Positions 1 to 11,236 of a stretch of 64,000 nucleotides of DNA are shown here, one piece after another. Every line of letters starts with the position of its first letter. Position 1 is the first letter of the stretch. Both the position numbers and the translations under genes were made by a program. Below the pieces are notes generated by a model. It did no database searches. It saw only the letters and a program-made list of their open reading frames with translations, and had not been told where the DNA came from. Source of the DNA: Schizophyllum amplum (lineage: Eukaryota > Basidiomycota > Agaricomycetes > Agaricales > Schizophyllaceae); contig VDMD01000007.1 in NCBI GenBank assembly GCA_007026445.1, forward strand, positions 372,001 to 436,000, given 5' to 3'.

Positions 1-258
1 GAGCGATAATGGAGCAAGCCAACCATTGTTGATCGCTGGATCGACAGAAACCGGTCCGAAACCCGGGTTGGACCCACAATGGCAAATACAGCCATGCAAA
101 GATGTGTAGGAGCCACGAAATCCTAGCACATCACCTGTAATACGAGATGAGCATGCGTAATAGGTCTATAGCCATTCCAAGACCTTCAAAAACATAGTGC
201 AACAAAGACAAAATGCTTCAACATGCAAAGCGAGATAGCAAGCCAACAACAACAGCAG

Positions 259-3014
259 TTACAAATAAACATGGCCTGTAAAATCTAATGTAGGATCTAC
301 AGCTATGTCTGGGGACATCATGTCCATATTAGCGGATAAGGAAGGTTCAGCAGGTGTCTCTGGTGTATACATATGAGCGCAAGCAACAAACATCTTGTTG
401 TCAATCGCTTTCAGCTGGACGAATGATAGGTCATTATGCCCAGACGTGAGATGAGGTGTAAGCTCTACAGATCCTTCTAGGGGCTGGCCGTAACATTAGC
501 ATAATGTTCTTCCTATGTTATTTGAGAAAACATACCAGATCAACAGGTAGCCATGTTTCTTTATTGAGTCTGACAATCAGATGTCCCCTCTCTGGCCACT
601 GGCTATGCATGTGCACAACCCTGTCCACCATTGCTGCAGACTTCTCGACACCCTCTGGTAGGGCTTGCAACGACACGACCATTTCAGATACAGCTTTCGT
701 GTCCAGGCAGCAGAGCCGCACACATAGCCTCTCTCGACAGTCGTCCGACACATACTCCTCTCTGTGCATTATGTCAAACACATCTCTCTTTAGGCTTTTA
801 TTGATCACAGCTTGCCTTCGTCCTATGCGCCACTTTACGGCATCGCGGTCGTTTATGAAGAACGCGCAGTCATCGATGATTCCAGCGGCGTTTAGCGCGG
901 TTTTCACCCGCCATACTCCGGGAACGAGAAGGCCACTGGGCATGGCTTCATGCTCCCTAGCGTCGTTGTCGACTACAGCTCCATCGTCATTGCCGGCTTC
1001 GTCCATGACCACGTCATGCTCTGCGGTTTTCTGTTCTTCGGCGTTGTTTTGCGAGACCGCTGGTTTGGGTGGAGCGGTGTCGATCTGCTGCTCCGGTATC
1101 CCCGATGGTCGCTCCTGTTCATCTTCGTTCGGCGCTCTCTCCGCACGCCGGGTATCAAGAAGTGGTGGGGGTATATTCGGATCGGTAGCATTGCGACCAG
1201 AAGACCGAGGTCGAGAACGTTCACGTGGCGCGACAGCCTCGCGCTCATGCTCACGTCCTCGAGCCGGAGGTGACGGGCGACTGGTCCTCGTCGATTGCTG
1301 GTGTTCTTCAAGAGACTGTAGACCCTGTGGCGGTGCTGTACTTGGCAGTATATCTTTTTTGACGACTCGGGGTGGTACGACAGGCGAGACCGTCGTCGAG
1401 GATGGCGTAGGTGGCGCGTAGTCCACTTTATCATGCATCCGACGTGACGTCGGTAGCCTGTGCTGTACAGGCCGAGGCGACCTCGACCTTGACCGGCGAG
1501 GTGGCGACGATGACGAACGACGTGGAGGCGCACGCCGCAAAGACGGTGGCGGGCTGCGTCGCATGTATGACGGCGACACCGGCCGATATGGTCCTGGACT
1601 GCGTCCTCGTCTACGGTACTCTGGTGACGGGGAAGACGGTCGACGAGGTCGCCTGGGCGGCGAGTACGACGGATGCCTGTTTCCTTCTCTGTATTGAGGG
1701 CCACCCCGAGGGCGAGATCGCGAGCGACGCCGAGGACCATCTCGGTCCCAAGATCGTTCCCTAGGTGGCGGGGAAAGCGGACGTGAGCTGTATGATGGTC
1801 GACGAGGTGGTGATGCTGATCGGCGATGATACGAAGTGCGCCACTTATCGTAGCGTGCCCTTCCCTGCTCAGGGCTTCGGTCGTCATAAGCACGGGACCG
1901 TGTCGGCGCGTTTCTATCCACAAGTGGACTCCTGCGCCGTCCATCGGTCGGTGATATGGATCGACGTCCGCGATGGCTTTGCGCGCGAGGTTGGTTGGAC
2001 GACGGACGCATAGGCGTGCTCGTGACTTCGCCCTCTTCCGACATTTTGTGCGGCGATGGGCGCACAGACAAACTGGCGATAGGCATGTGGCTGGTGGTTG
2101 TGGCGGGACTGTGTGCATCGTGGAGGGCACGCGGTGTCACGTCCTTCTGCTTCTGAAGCTCTTCTCGTGCGGCCATAAGCGACTGCGCAAAGTTACGGCA
2201 GGCCTCGTCGTCCAGTCCACTCTTGATGCGGTTTGCTAGTTGTTCTTTGTCGACGTTGCTCTGTGCTTGATCGCGTCGGCCCAAATTCGCGACGACCAGG
2301 GGTACCAATAAGTCGCGGTACTTCTCGAGGTTACTGTCTCTTATTGAAGTAGAAGGTGCAGCAAAGTGTGTCGCGGCCGCAATATGTTGTACAGGAGCGC
2401 TTGATCGTGAGCCAGAAGGTGCAGATCGGTGCTCTTTGCGAACATCTCGTGTAGAATTGGCTTGGGTCTTCAAGACGCGAAGAATGTGAATATGATCAGC
2501 CGCTACGTCGTGTGAGTAGTCTGCCACACACCTCGTTCGTTACCACGCCACTTCCCCCGCCGTCTTCCTCCGAATCGTCGATCTCCATGTCACTTACCTC
2601 CTCCGCTGCGCCTTCGTCGTGAAACGGGAACGACGGGTCTCCGGCCTTAGCTTGCACTCGATGGAGAAGAGACATCTTGGGGTCTACAGGGGCGTCCAAC
2701 CGTTCGATGAGTGACTTGCGGGGGTTGTCGAGTCGACTGAGCAAAGACCTCTGCCCATCCGCTGGACCGTCTTCGGTACCGGATGGCCGGCGGGTCTTGT
2801 CTGATATAGTGCATTCCGTCAAAGTCGAGAAGCTGCTGCGAGGAGTGCGAGCTGTTGATGTGCTATTACTTGGACGGACCGAATCGTTGCTTTGGTCAGA
2901 GGTCCCAATCCTGCGCATTCGTGACACGTCCGAAGGTTGGGTGAAATCGCGTCGCTGCTTCTGCTTGAGTGCGGGGCTGTCAAGATTATGCCTGGGCATG
3001 TATGTCGCCGTCAT
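259..3014 (-). CDS. RS-rich hypothetical nuclear protein
   Basis: Three exons fit (3014-2598, 2467-536, 483-259), giving about 857 residues. Intron 1 (130 nt) opens with GTAAGT and ends after a pyrimidine tract; intron 2 (52 nt) starts GTATGT and hides an in-frame stop, so the unspliced ORF would end too early. The N-terminal exon has short LLxRLD-type motifs and an acidic patch. The middle is very rich in RS, SR and SPPR stretches over about 250 residues, as in splicing-associated or SR-related proteins. The C-terminal 200 residues form a compact, non-repetitive domain (WRVKTALNAAGI ... GSVELTPHL) that I do not recognise. The RS bias suggests a nuclear, RNA-linked role; this is inference. 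The exact start is uncertain, as upstream untranslated exons are possible. Confidence 0.7.
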
Positions 3015-3378
3015 ATAGCAAGGGATGATGAAGGGTTGGTTGAGGCCATGTAAGTTGAGAGACAAGCAAGAATTTGAAACTGGGACTGAGTTGAGGTTTG
3101 TTTGCACCGTTCCTGTTGATGCACGTGCGTCATTGTTCTTCTCACCTGCAGTCGACGCAGATACCAAAACTCTGAAGACGAATCATATGCAAGGGCATCG
3201 GTCAACTTCGTCGTTGCCCCCGTCGATCTTGGCTTTCATGATGATCATCTGAATCTTCCCGGACCGGGGAAGTCTGCAGCCGGGTCACCGTCACAATGAA
3301 GGCGCTCAGTAGACACGGGACGCGCACCTGCTTGTCTCAAACCACCATCCCCCGCCCCGCATTCTGCTACCCTTGACG
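3015..3378. promoter_or_regulatory. Divergent intergenic region
   Basis: This stretch lies between the starts of the minus-strand RS-rich gene and the plus-strand hydratase gene and should hold both promoters. Short ATG-led reading frames on the minus strand and a GTGAGA/AG pair could be a 5' untranslated intron of the RS-rich gene. I see no clear TATA box. Confidence 0.4.
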
Positions 3379-4596
3379 ATGACGGGATTTGCATATGGCT
3401 CTCTGGGCTTCAAGGACCTTGCCGTGACTTTGAACGGCGCCGTACTTCTCGTCCTCATCAACAGGGCGAAGCAGTGAGTCGCACTCCGCATAAAGCTTTG
3501 CTCGACGCTTACCCGACTTTCAGGAAGAACATGTTCGAGCTCAACCTTGCTCAGGAGCTCATTCGCATATTTGACGTTGCAGACAAGGATGATCGCGTTC
3601 GCGCCGTCGTCCTATCCGCGGAAGCGACTGCGCCGGCGTTTTGTTCGGGAGTGAGTTCCTCCCGCTTGCGTAACCTACTCACTCACAAATTCCCCTTGTC
3701 GGACAGGCCAACATCACCGGTGGGTGGGACAACCTCTTGACCGCTGAGGAGAAGAAGGAGGGCTTTGCTGGTGCGCGTTCTTTCCCCACGGGGAAGAAGA
3801 CATCGCTGATACCCTATCTCGCCACCAGCTCATCGAGACGGGGGAGGGAAAGTAGCCATGGCTATCTACCACTGTCGCAAGCTGACCGTAGTCGCTGTGA
3901 ATGGGCATGCTGTCAGTCTCTCGTCCCAGCTCGCGTACTATCAATTGATTCCCGCAGGCCGGTGTAGGTTGCACTGCGCTGCAGCTCCCCTTCGACATTC
4001 GCTTCGCTTGGAAGGATGCCAAGATCATATTTCCCTTTGTTCGTCGTGGCATCGTTCCCGAAGGTATTTAGAAGGAGTGTCAGTATACGCCCCCGCTTAC
4101 GCATCTCGTTAGCCACGTCCACGTACCTACTCCCCCGCCTCATCGGCCAGTCTCGCGCCACCTCCGTCCTCCTCGCAGGCAGCGTACTCTCCCCAACCTC
4201 CCGCCACCTCGATGGTCTCTACCACACCGTGCTCCCCACCCGCGAAGAGGTCCTACCCGCGGCCCTCGCCTTCGCCAAGGAGTTGGCGGAGAACACGTCG
4301 ATGGTATCCGTCGCGTATGCAAAGGGCCTGATTCAACATCCCGGCGCGAGCCAGGAGGAGAACCACATCCATGACTCGATGGCGATGGCAATGTTCAGTA
4401 AGAGCCGCGATGCGCGCGAGGGCACGACGGCGTTTTTCGAGCGGCATGCGCCTGTCTTCAAGGATACCTTGTCAGAGAACCTACCTTCGTCTTATCCTTG
4501 GGTGAGCGTGTAGATTGATTGCATATCGTGGGTCAGTGCTGATGTGCATAATAGTGGCGGTCTGTTGACATCCGGCATCGAACTTCCAAGCTATGA
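3379..4596 (+). CDS. Enoyl-CoA hydratase/isomerase family protein with PTS1 (SKL)
   Basis: Seven exons (3379-3473, 3524-3650, 3707-3770, 3829-3911, 3958-4063, 4113-4501, 4555-4596) give 301 residues with all phases consistent. The crotonase fold is seen in AVVLSAEATAPAFCSG, GGGKVAMAIYHCRKLTVVAVNG and AGVGCTALQLPFDIRFAWKD, followed by the helix that carries the second acidic residue in the family. The last intron (4502-4554) is the key feature: spliced, the protein ends in RHRTSKL, a canonical C-terminal peroxisomal signal; unspliced, it ends in PWVSV. The likely role is a hydration or double-bond isomerisation step of peroxisomal fatty-acid beta-oxidation. Hydratase and delta3,delta2-isomerase activity cannot be told apart here. 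Confidence 0.88.
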
Positions 4597-5337
4597 GGGA
4601 ACGAGTGGGGGGAGGTCTACGTGCGGACGTTCAACACGCTGCTGCATGCCACCTTATAGCGGCGAAGAACGAGGTGTACGGATATGGACGACCGCCGCCA
4701 TTACGAGGAACCCAAGTATCAGGTGGAGTCTAAGCCTACTAGGAAGTGTGCTTGCGGAGGCGTGCCCGTGTAGAGTATTTGATTCATGAACAGGTACAAC
4801 AACGAGATTGTCCTCTCTGCGTCGATTATCCTGACTTGCTGGTGGCCGGCTTTCACTATGGTCAAGGAAGGGAGTGCAGGATAGTGGGTGCTTGAGAGGA
4901 TGGGGATATAGACGTCCAGGCACCACCCCCCATCCGTCAATCTGCTTCCGCGATCAGCGCAATGGATCAAGATCGCGATCCGCGGGCCTCGCGAATCGGG
5001 ACAAGCACTGACAAATAGGGCAAACATATGCAAATGTATGCTGCTCGCGTTTTATCGTAGCCGTTCAACCTTTTTCTCAACATGAGAAGTCAATGATCAA
5101 AGGATGCATACCACCATGTCAAGATACAGCGAAGTGGACAATGCGAAGATAAGTAAACGCAAGATAATAATACAGCAATTGAACAGCGAGGAAGATAGTG
5201 CGCAGAACGGGAGGGGTGATATACAAGCAAAGGTTGTCGCAAAAGAAGCAGAAGTAAATTAGAAGGTGGGTGTCCACGTCAGGTATTGTCCACAATATGA
5301 ATATGATAAGCACAGAGCTGTGGTCCATCGTCTTAAA
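4597..5337. other. Convergent 3' intergenic region
   Basis: Space between the ends of the hydratase gene (plus) and the GATA-factor gene (minus). The ORFs here lack family features or credible splice sites. It becomes AT-rich after 5040, as expected for untranslated 3' ends. I see nothing else. Confidence 0.5.
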
Positions 5338-8017
5338 CTACTTCGCCACTGACCTAACGTACGCAGGCGGTGGGCCAGAGTCCACATAGCGTAGCTCTCT
5401 CGTCGCCGACGACGTACGGGGCGAGGGTGTCATGCTCGCCCACGACGACTGCAGAGACGGCGGTGGCGGCGGCTGCATCCTCGAAATCGCCGGCGACGCT
5501 CTCACATGCGGCGGCGACCCCTGATGAGACGACGAGGAAGGCGGCGGCGGGACCACGCGCTCGTTGCCGCGACTCTCCCCCGGCACCGTCAAGGGCGGCG
5601 GGGGCGGCAGGGCTAGCGCGGAGAGCGGCACTTGGAACGAGGTCTGGTGGTGCTTGAGCGCCTCCGCTTCCTTCTCCTTCTCCTCTCGCGCTTGCCGGGA
5701 GGCAGTCTTAGGGCGGTTGAACTTGTCGGAGATATCGGCGGCGCGGGCGGAGGCGCGCAGGGTCTCCATATCGATGTGTGGTGCTTCGCCGTTCGACATC
5801 TTGCTGCGCTTGCGCATGAGCTTGGCGTAGTCTAAAGCGCGTTCGTCAGTCTTCGGAAGGAACAACAGGCAGTAAACACTAACGTAGACCGCATGCATTG
5901 CAAAGGGTGCGCGCGCCATCAGGGCCGCGCCTCCACTCTGGTGTCTCCCGAATGTTGCACGAATGGCACTTGCCAGGCGGGGACGCACGCTGCTGAGGGC
6001 TCAGCTTGGGCCATCTCTTGCAGGATGTGATGAAGAGTACTCACACTTCTCTTCCGGTACTTGCTCTTCGGCATGACCGTGTTGGCAGCAGCGCCCGCGG
6101 TCGTCGACGCCCTCTTGATCCTGATAGTCTCCATGTCCTTCTCCGCCATTGTGCGGGAGTCTTCCGTGGCGCTGTCGGTGCCGTTCTAAGACTGCATCAG
6201 CCACAGCTCCTGTCACCGGTAATGCTAATCACAAGTTCGTCCTGCCCCCCGTCGCTCTCCATGTCCTCCCACGGCCTCTTCGGTACGCGATGCTCCTCCG
6301 TCGGCGGCATGGCCGCGACCTGGTCAATTTTGGCCCGGTCCGCATCAGTGAGAGACATGTTGCGAAGGTCGCCCAGCAGCCGGACGACCTCCATTGCCCG
6401 ATGATTCATCTGCGAAAGCTCATCCGGCCCTGGCTTCATGTATGGTAGGGTCGACTGCAGTTGCGCTGAGGAGGATTAGCTTGACGTTCCAAGCGAAATG
6501 AAAGGTTGGACATACAGAAACGTGTCGCAAACTGGTACAGAATCGTACAATGGTCGATGAGCTGTAGTCGGATTAGGTACATGTACGTGAGTCGCTGCGA
6601 AAGTAGTCGCGCACCTGCCGCAGGATAGCGTCATGAGGGGACGGAGCGGGCGAGGCCCTTGCTTCCGCGCCTCTGTAGTACGGATCCGGTTGAACACCAG
6701 TCATCGGAGAGGCCGCTCTTGTCGTATATGGCGGCTGTCCACCGTAGCTTGACACAGCCGGCGGACCAGCTGGCGCTGGAGGATGACTTGCGGGAGGCGG
6801 AAGATGCGGCGGAGCATGCGCGTGATCGTGTGACGGAGGATGGGCTTGTGAGACATGAGCGGGTGGCGCAGCGAAGACGGGCCCTCCTTGCGGTGGGTGC
6901 GCCGCGTAGGGGCGCGGATCCGCAGGTGGCTGGGATGGATGTGGATGATGTGAAGCAGGCACGAGGGACGGTGGTGGTGGTGGTGGCCCTCTCATCTGGT
7001 GAGATGGCGGCGGCGGCGGCGGCGCGTGTTGGCGCGAGGCATGCGAGCTATAGTGAGCAGCTGGAGGTGCCGCCGCCGGGGCATGCTGATGGGCGGAGGG
7101 CCTGTCCCAAGCTTCATGTGCGGACGGTGCTGCGGGCGGAGGCGGCCCATGAGCAGACGACACCGATGTTCGGTAGTGATGCTGAGGCGCAGGCGAGGCG
7201 TGTGCAGGCCATTCCGACCGATGCGGATATTGTTCGTGATGATACCCATTCGAGTGGGAACTGGATGAAGACGGAGGGGCATGAGAAGGCGGAGCATGCG
7301 ATGGTGGTTGAGCAGGGGAATACGGATGACTGTGAGCATGCGTGGATACAGATTGCGATTCCTGTCCATGAGCCGATGACGGCGTGTGATGCGTCGCTGA
7401 GGGCGCTTGTGGTGGCGGCGGCGGCGGCGGCGGCGCTTGAGCGGGCGGAGCTGAGCGATATGAAGCGTGTTGCGGAGGTGGCGGCTGAGACGAAGCATAT
7501 GGAGAATATGAATACGAGGATGTATAAGTGGCCTAACCGAAAAGTTAAATACTGTAAACATCGGCGTCTTGGTGCTTACCGAAGGGGGGCGGGCGTCACG
7601 TTGTCTGGGACGCGAAGGAGGAGGGTAGGAGTATTGAGGATGTTCTTGGCGGGCGGGCATGGAAGTCGATGGTGGGGGTGGCGGAGACCTTTGGGAAGAG
7701 GTGGACGGTGTCGAAGGGACATACGAGTTGCTGTGTCTGGAAGTATAGTGGGTATCCGGGTGGGTGACGTCAGGCGGAGGAGAGTAGTGTGCTTGATGGG
7801 TTGGGGGAGCTGGCGTTGACCATGAGTTTGGTACGGAGGGCTTGTTAGTCCAGCTCAGGCGCTCGTTCGGTGGCTGGACAGGACTGGGGACAGGAGACGA
7901 AGCTCTGCGTCTGCCAAAGTCAAGGTCGCGCAAAGAGGGGAGACGAGTGGGACCGTCCCCCCTCGGCTGTGGCGAAGGAGCCGTGTATCTCGTGGTGTAA
8001 TGGTAGGACGCCGACAT
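5338..8017 (-). CDS. GATA-type zinc-finger transcription factor
   Basis: Seven exons fit (8017-7580, 7532-6615, 6561-6516, 6465-6233, 6185-6045, 5992-5884, 5831-5338), giving 792 residues. The first 450 residues are low-complexity Pro/His/Ser/Tyr sequence with polyproline runs. A short helical region ([15 protein letters not shown] ... [18 protein letters not shown]) follows. One GATA finger sits at about residues 601-626 with the pattern C-x2-C-x18-C-x2-C (CHSC ... CNAC) and the basic tail [11 protein letters not shown]. The 18-residue loop is the type found in white-collar-like fungal GATA proteins rather than the 17-residue AreA type. No PAS domain is visible, so it is not WC-1 or WC-2 themselves. 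The C-terminus has a short coiled coil and more polyproline. It presumably binds GATA sites as a nuclear regulator; its targets are unknown. Confidence 0.9.
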
Positions 8018-9537
8018 GGTCGGGGTCTTTCAGCTGGGCGCGTATGTATGATACGCTGAAGCGTGGACGATCTTTCCGCGAAAGCTGTTGTTACTTTATT
8101 GGCCTATACTTGCAGTGTCATCAGTATGCATAACCTGGACGACGCGTTGCAGGGGTACGTACCAAGCAACCAGCGCTCCCTCCAGTAGAAAGACTCGACG
8201 GCTGTGGCGAACCCTGCTACTGAATGAATTATGCGCTGAGCTATCCTCAGCAACGATTATATGCTCGTCGTGACTGGCGATGTCGGAGGCAGCGATTCAG
8301 AAATCTTTGACAACTCTGACGGTGACGGGCAGAAGGAAGGTGTGCGGGTCGCCGGAAAAGGCAACCGAGGCCACTGTCAGATAGATCTTGCATGTTGCCC
8401 GCTCCGTCGGGCGGAGTCTGAATCGGGATATCATTTTCGGCTTTTGGGTTCCTCCTTGATTCGTTCACACCAGCAGACGACTGTATCTGCCTCTAAACGA
8501 GTTCTTTATACAGCTCAAGAGCGCGGTGCTCGCATTTCGTAGCGCTCGCGCCGCCCTCAGCTTTCGGAAATCTCTTGGTAGAAAGCAGCGAGATAGCGAC
8601 AACGCGGAATCTGTCAAATCGCCGATCCCGCAAGGCCGATGAGATCGATTTGAGCTAAAACCCCCGCGGCTTCTTCGGAAGACGTGCGCTTTTCGCCCTC
8701 TTACGCGGCTACAGGTCACTGAATTATCGCAAGCTCTGACTCTCCGTGCTCATATAAGTACTGCTACGTCGCAGCGAAAAAAGGTATCGACAAAGCAGCG
8801 TCGCTTGTGCAAAGTCGGCCTCCGAATCTGAATCAGTGATATCTCCCAATTTCCAATCTCATGATCATCTCAGTGGAGAAAGCTTCCTTGCACGTGGCTC
8901 GCTGTGCCTGACCCGATCTGAGGGACCCACGCCTGCCCTCGCCTGCCTCGTGACTCGTGAGACAGGGGACATACTGCTTCAGTCCTCCTCCAAGTTCGAC
9001 TTCTGGACTGTGAAGACGCGACGGGGGACGCTTCAATCTGCCACTCCTTACCGCATCTTTCGCCACGGTGTAGCGGTCTCAGTGCTATTGCGCTGGCTTT
9101 GAAATGTTACTGGCGGTTACCAGCCCCCGTAAGTCAAGTTGGACCCAGCGCAGAGAGAAAGCAAGGCACTCGTTCCGACATCGATGCGTGGTGTCAGAAC
9201 GCCAGTTCAAGCTGCACATCATGATCAGATCGTCCGCAAGTACTTAGCGCACTACGTAGCACGTTCTTGATGCATGCGCTTCACGTTAGCACCACGAGCG
9301 CTGCGGAGGATCCAGATCGATGTTCGTATAGGTGCACATAGGCTCATACTATGTAAGCCCTGCCTGTCCCAGACAGTCCTCGTCCAGTGAGTAGTCGCTG
9401 AGGGACTGCACGTACCAGCCGCGTTTCTTCCTCCTTCAAGAGCGCGACATTTCCATGACTCTTTAAATTACCAGTTTCTCACCTAGCTTCGCGCCCTCGC
9501 ACCGACATGAATGAGCTCGGATGTATATGTCTCCGCG
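8018..9537. other. Gene-poor region upstream of GATA gene
   Basis: Contains the promoter side of the GATA gene and small ORFs in all frames, none with family motifs, consistent splice sites or composition like its neighbours. I see nothing that can be supported as a gene. Confidence 0.4.
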
Positions 9538-9546
9538 TATATAAAT
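9538..9546 (+). promoter_or_regulatory. TATA box candidate
   Basis: TATATAAAT lies 37 nt before an ATG at 9583 that opens a 46-residue frame. It could drive the possible F-box remnant that follows. Confidence 0.3.
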
Positions 9547-9582
9547 GACCGCACGCAACCGGGAGTTCCTCAATCTCCGTAG

Positions 9583-9836
9583 ATGACACTGATGGACGCT
9601 GGCGCTTGGATGAACACGAGCGAAACGAGACCAATATGGGACGTACTCAACAGGCATCAACCCAGCCTCCAATACGCATTCAACTTGACACCGCCCACCT
9701 CACGGTGCTCAATCTTCTGAGCGTGCGCGATCTGAATCTACCTCGCATGCCGCATCGCCTTCTAGCGAAGACCTATCAAAAGCAAACCCTTCAGCTGGCT
9801 AACACCCATCAAGGACTTCGCGCATCAGGGCTTTGA
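9583..9836 (+). pseudogene. Possible F-box protein remnant
   Basis: An ATG frame of 46 residues (containing ETRPIWDVLNRHQPSLQY) stops at about 9721. A second frame from 9636 continues with HLTVLNLLSVRDLNLPRMPH, which resembles the leucine-rich start of an F-box. The two frames overlap and would need a frameshift or unseen splice to join. I treat it as a decayed fragment; it could be chance. Confidence 0.2.
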
Positions 9837-10723
9837 CGCCGCAGCCTGACGCCTGAACGTCAACGAACAGATGCGCCGCCAGTCGAGATGTGCCATCCAC
9901 AGTCAGATGCGCAAGTTGAAGCCAGTTAAGATGCGCGGCCCCAGTCAGAGTGTGTCCCTGGCAGTCCTGCCACCACCCACCATCTTGGCCGTAAGGAAAG
10001 CAGGTAAGTGGCGTCACCGATTAGGGTTCATCGACACACCTTCATCGCGACCCATCGGCGCCAGATGACCCTACGTCTGCCGTTCAGCGCGGACGGGACC
10101 AGAAGACCGGGCGCGGCACGCAGCCGATTCGTGCGAGCGAGGGCGTTGAAGCCGTGCGAGCGGGGCATTGGACCGCTGGTCAGGCGGTGCTGCTTCTTCG
10201 ATTAGCTCTTCCTTGCAGTAATCGCCAATCGGGAATATGCGAGAGCAAGAGTGGAGGGTGAGACCCCAGGGTGCGGAGAAGAGGTTAGCGGGGTCTTTCA
10301 TGAAGGGGACGGACAATGAAAAACGCGCATAGCGGGCAGAAGGACGGAGCGGCAGGAAGGCCAGAAGGATTTGAGGGGGCGGACGGAGGGAACGGGGAGC
10401 ATTGTGGAGCGGATTCGTCGAGGCCTTCAGAGCATGCCAGATCATGGACCCAACGATTTCGAATATTGAATAGCGCTGAAAACGGCGCGCCAGGGCGTGG
10501 AGTTCGTCAATGAGAAGGCATGGGATCGCAGCTGCCAAAGTATGAGATCGCAGAAGCTGAGCCCTGGGAGCCCTGCCGGCGCTTCCGTTATCGCGAATGG
10601 TGCGCGTATCAGATTGGGGCGTCCTCGCGGCGGTATGCGAGTGCCGGGCGGTTGGCGTTCTGGAATATGGGGGCGCGCCGTGAGAGCGGCAGAGTAAACA
10701 TCGACACGGCAGAGCGAACATGA

Positions 10724-10782
10724 ACGTACGGCACGTACATGGAAGCGCAGCGCATACATGGAAGAGTACGGCACATACAAAG
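10724..10782. repeat. Degenerate ~20-bp tandem repeat, 3 units
   Basis: Three imperfect units share the core CGGCAC(G)TACATGGAAG: starting near 10728, near 10748 (CAGCGCATACATGGAAGAGT) and near 10768 (ACGGCACATACAAAGAAG). The repeat accounts for the cysteine-rich peptide repeats seen when the minus strand is translated. Confidence 0.5.
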
Positions 10783-11173
10783 AAGTTCGCGCAGGTCGCG
10801 CACGAGGGGTGTAGAGAGCATACTGGCGCACCCTTCGCTCGGTGCCGGAGGGCGCTAGAGGTCCTTCTCGGGCGAAATAAAGGTAGCAGAAGAGTCGTCC
10901 TGGACGTGGTGCCCATTCCCGTACATCTCGTCCCTGTACTCACTTCGCGACGAATTAGCGGGGGAACATATGGCAATGCATACTATGAACCACGTACACA
11001 GGCTCGCGTTACATCACTCGTTTGACCGCCCGCGCGATGGGATCGCCTGCAAGATTCGGTGTATCTGCCTCCTTATCTGCCTCGACTGCTGCTCGACTGC
11101 ACGATATGAGAAGATCACGCGCCGCATCTGTAGGAAGCATAGATGCGCTGGCGCCCGCTGTGTGTGGTTGGTC

Positions 11174-11236
11174 TCGCATCGGCAGGTGAGCCTTGCGCAT
11201 CGGCAGGGGCGCTTTGCGTATCGGCAGGGACATCTA
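11174..11236. repeat. 21-bp tandem repeat, 3 units
   Basis: Three adjacent 21-nt units (11174-11194, 11195-11215, 11216-11236) share the core CGCATCGGCAGG, the third with one change. The unit is a multiple of three, but no gene is visible around it. Confidence 0.65.

Noticed and set aside
6659..7819. 386-codon plus-strand ORF
   Set aside because: Antisense shadow of the Pro/His-rich exons of the GATA factor, which has full splice and domain support.
10071..10976. 301-codon minus-strand ORF in the gene-poor region
   Set aside because: It starts on a non-typical context, is Arg/Cys/Ser-rich, its cysteine repeats come from a DNA minisatellite, and overlapping frames on the other strand are equally open.
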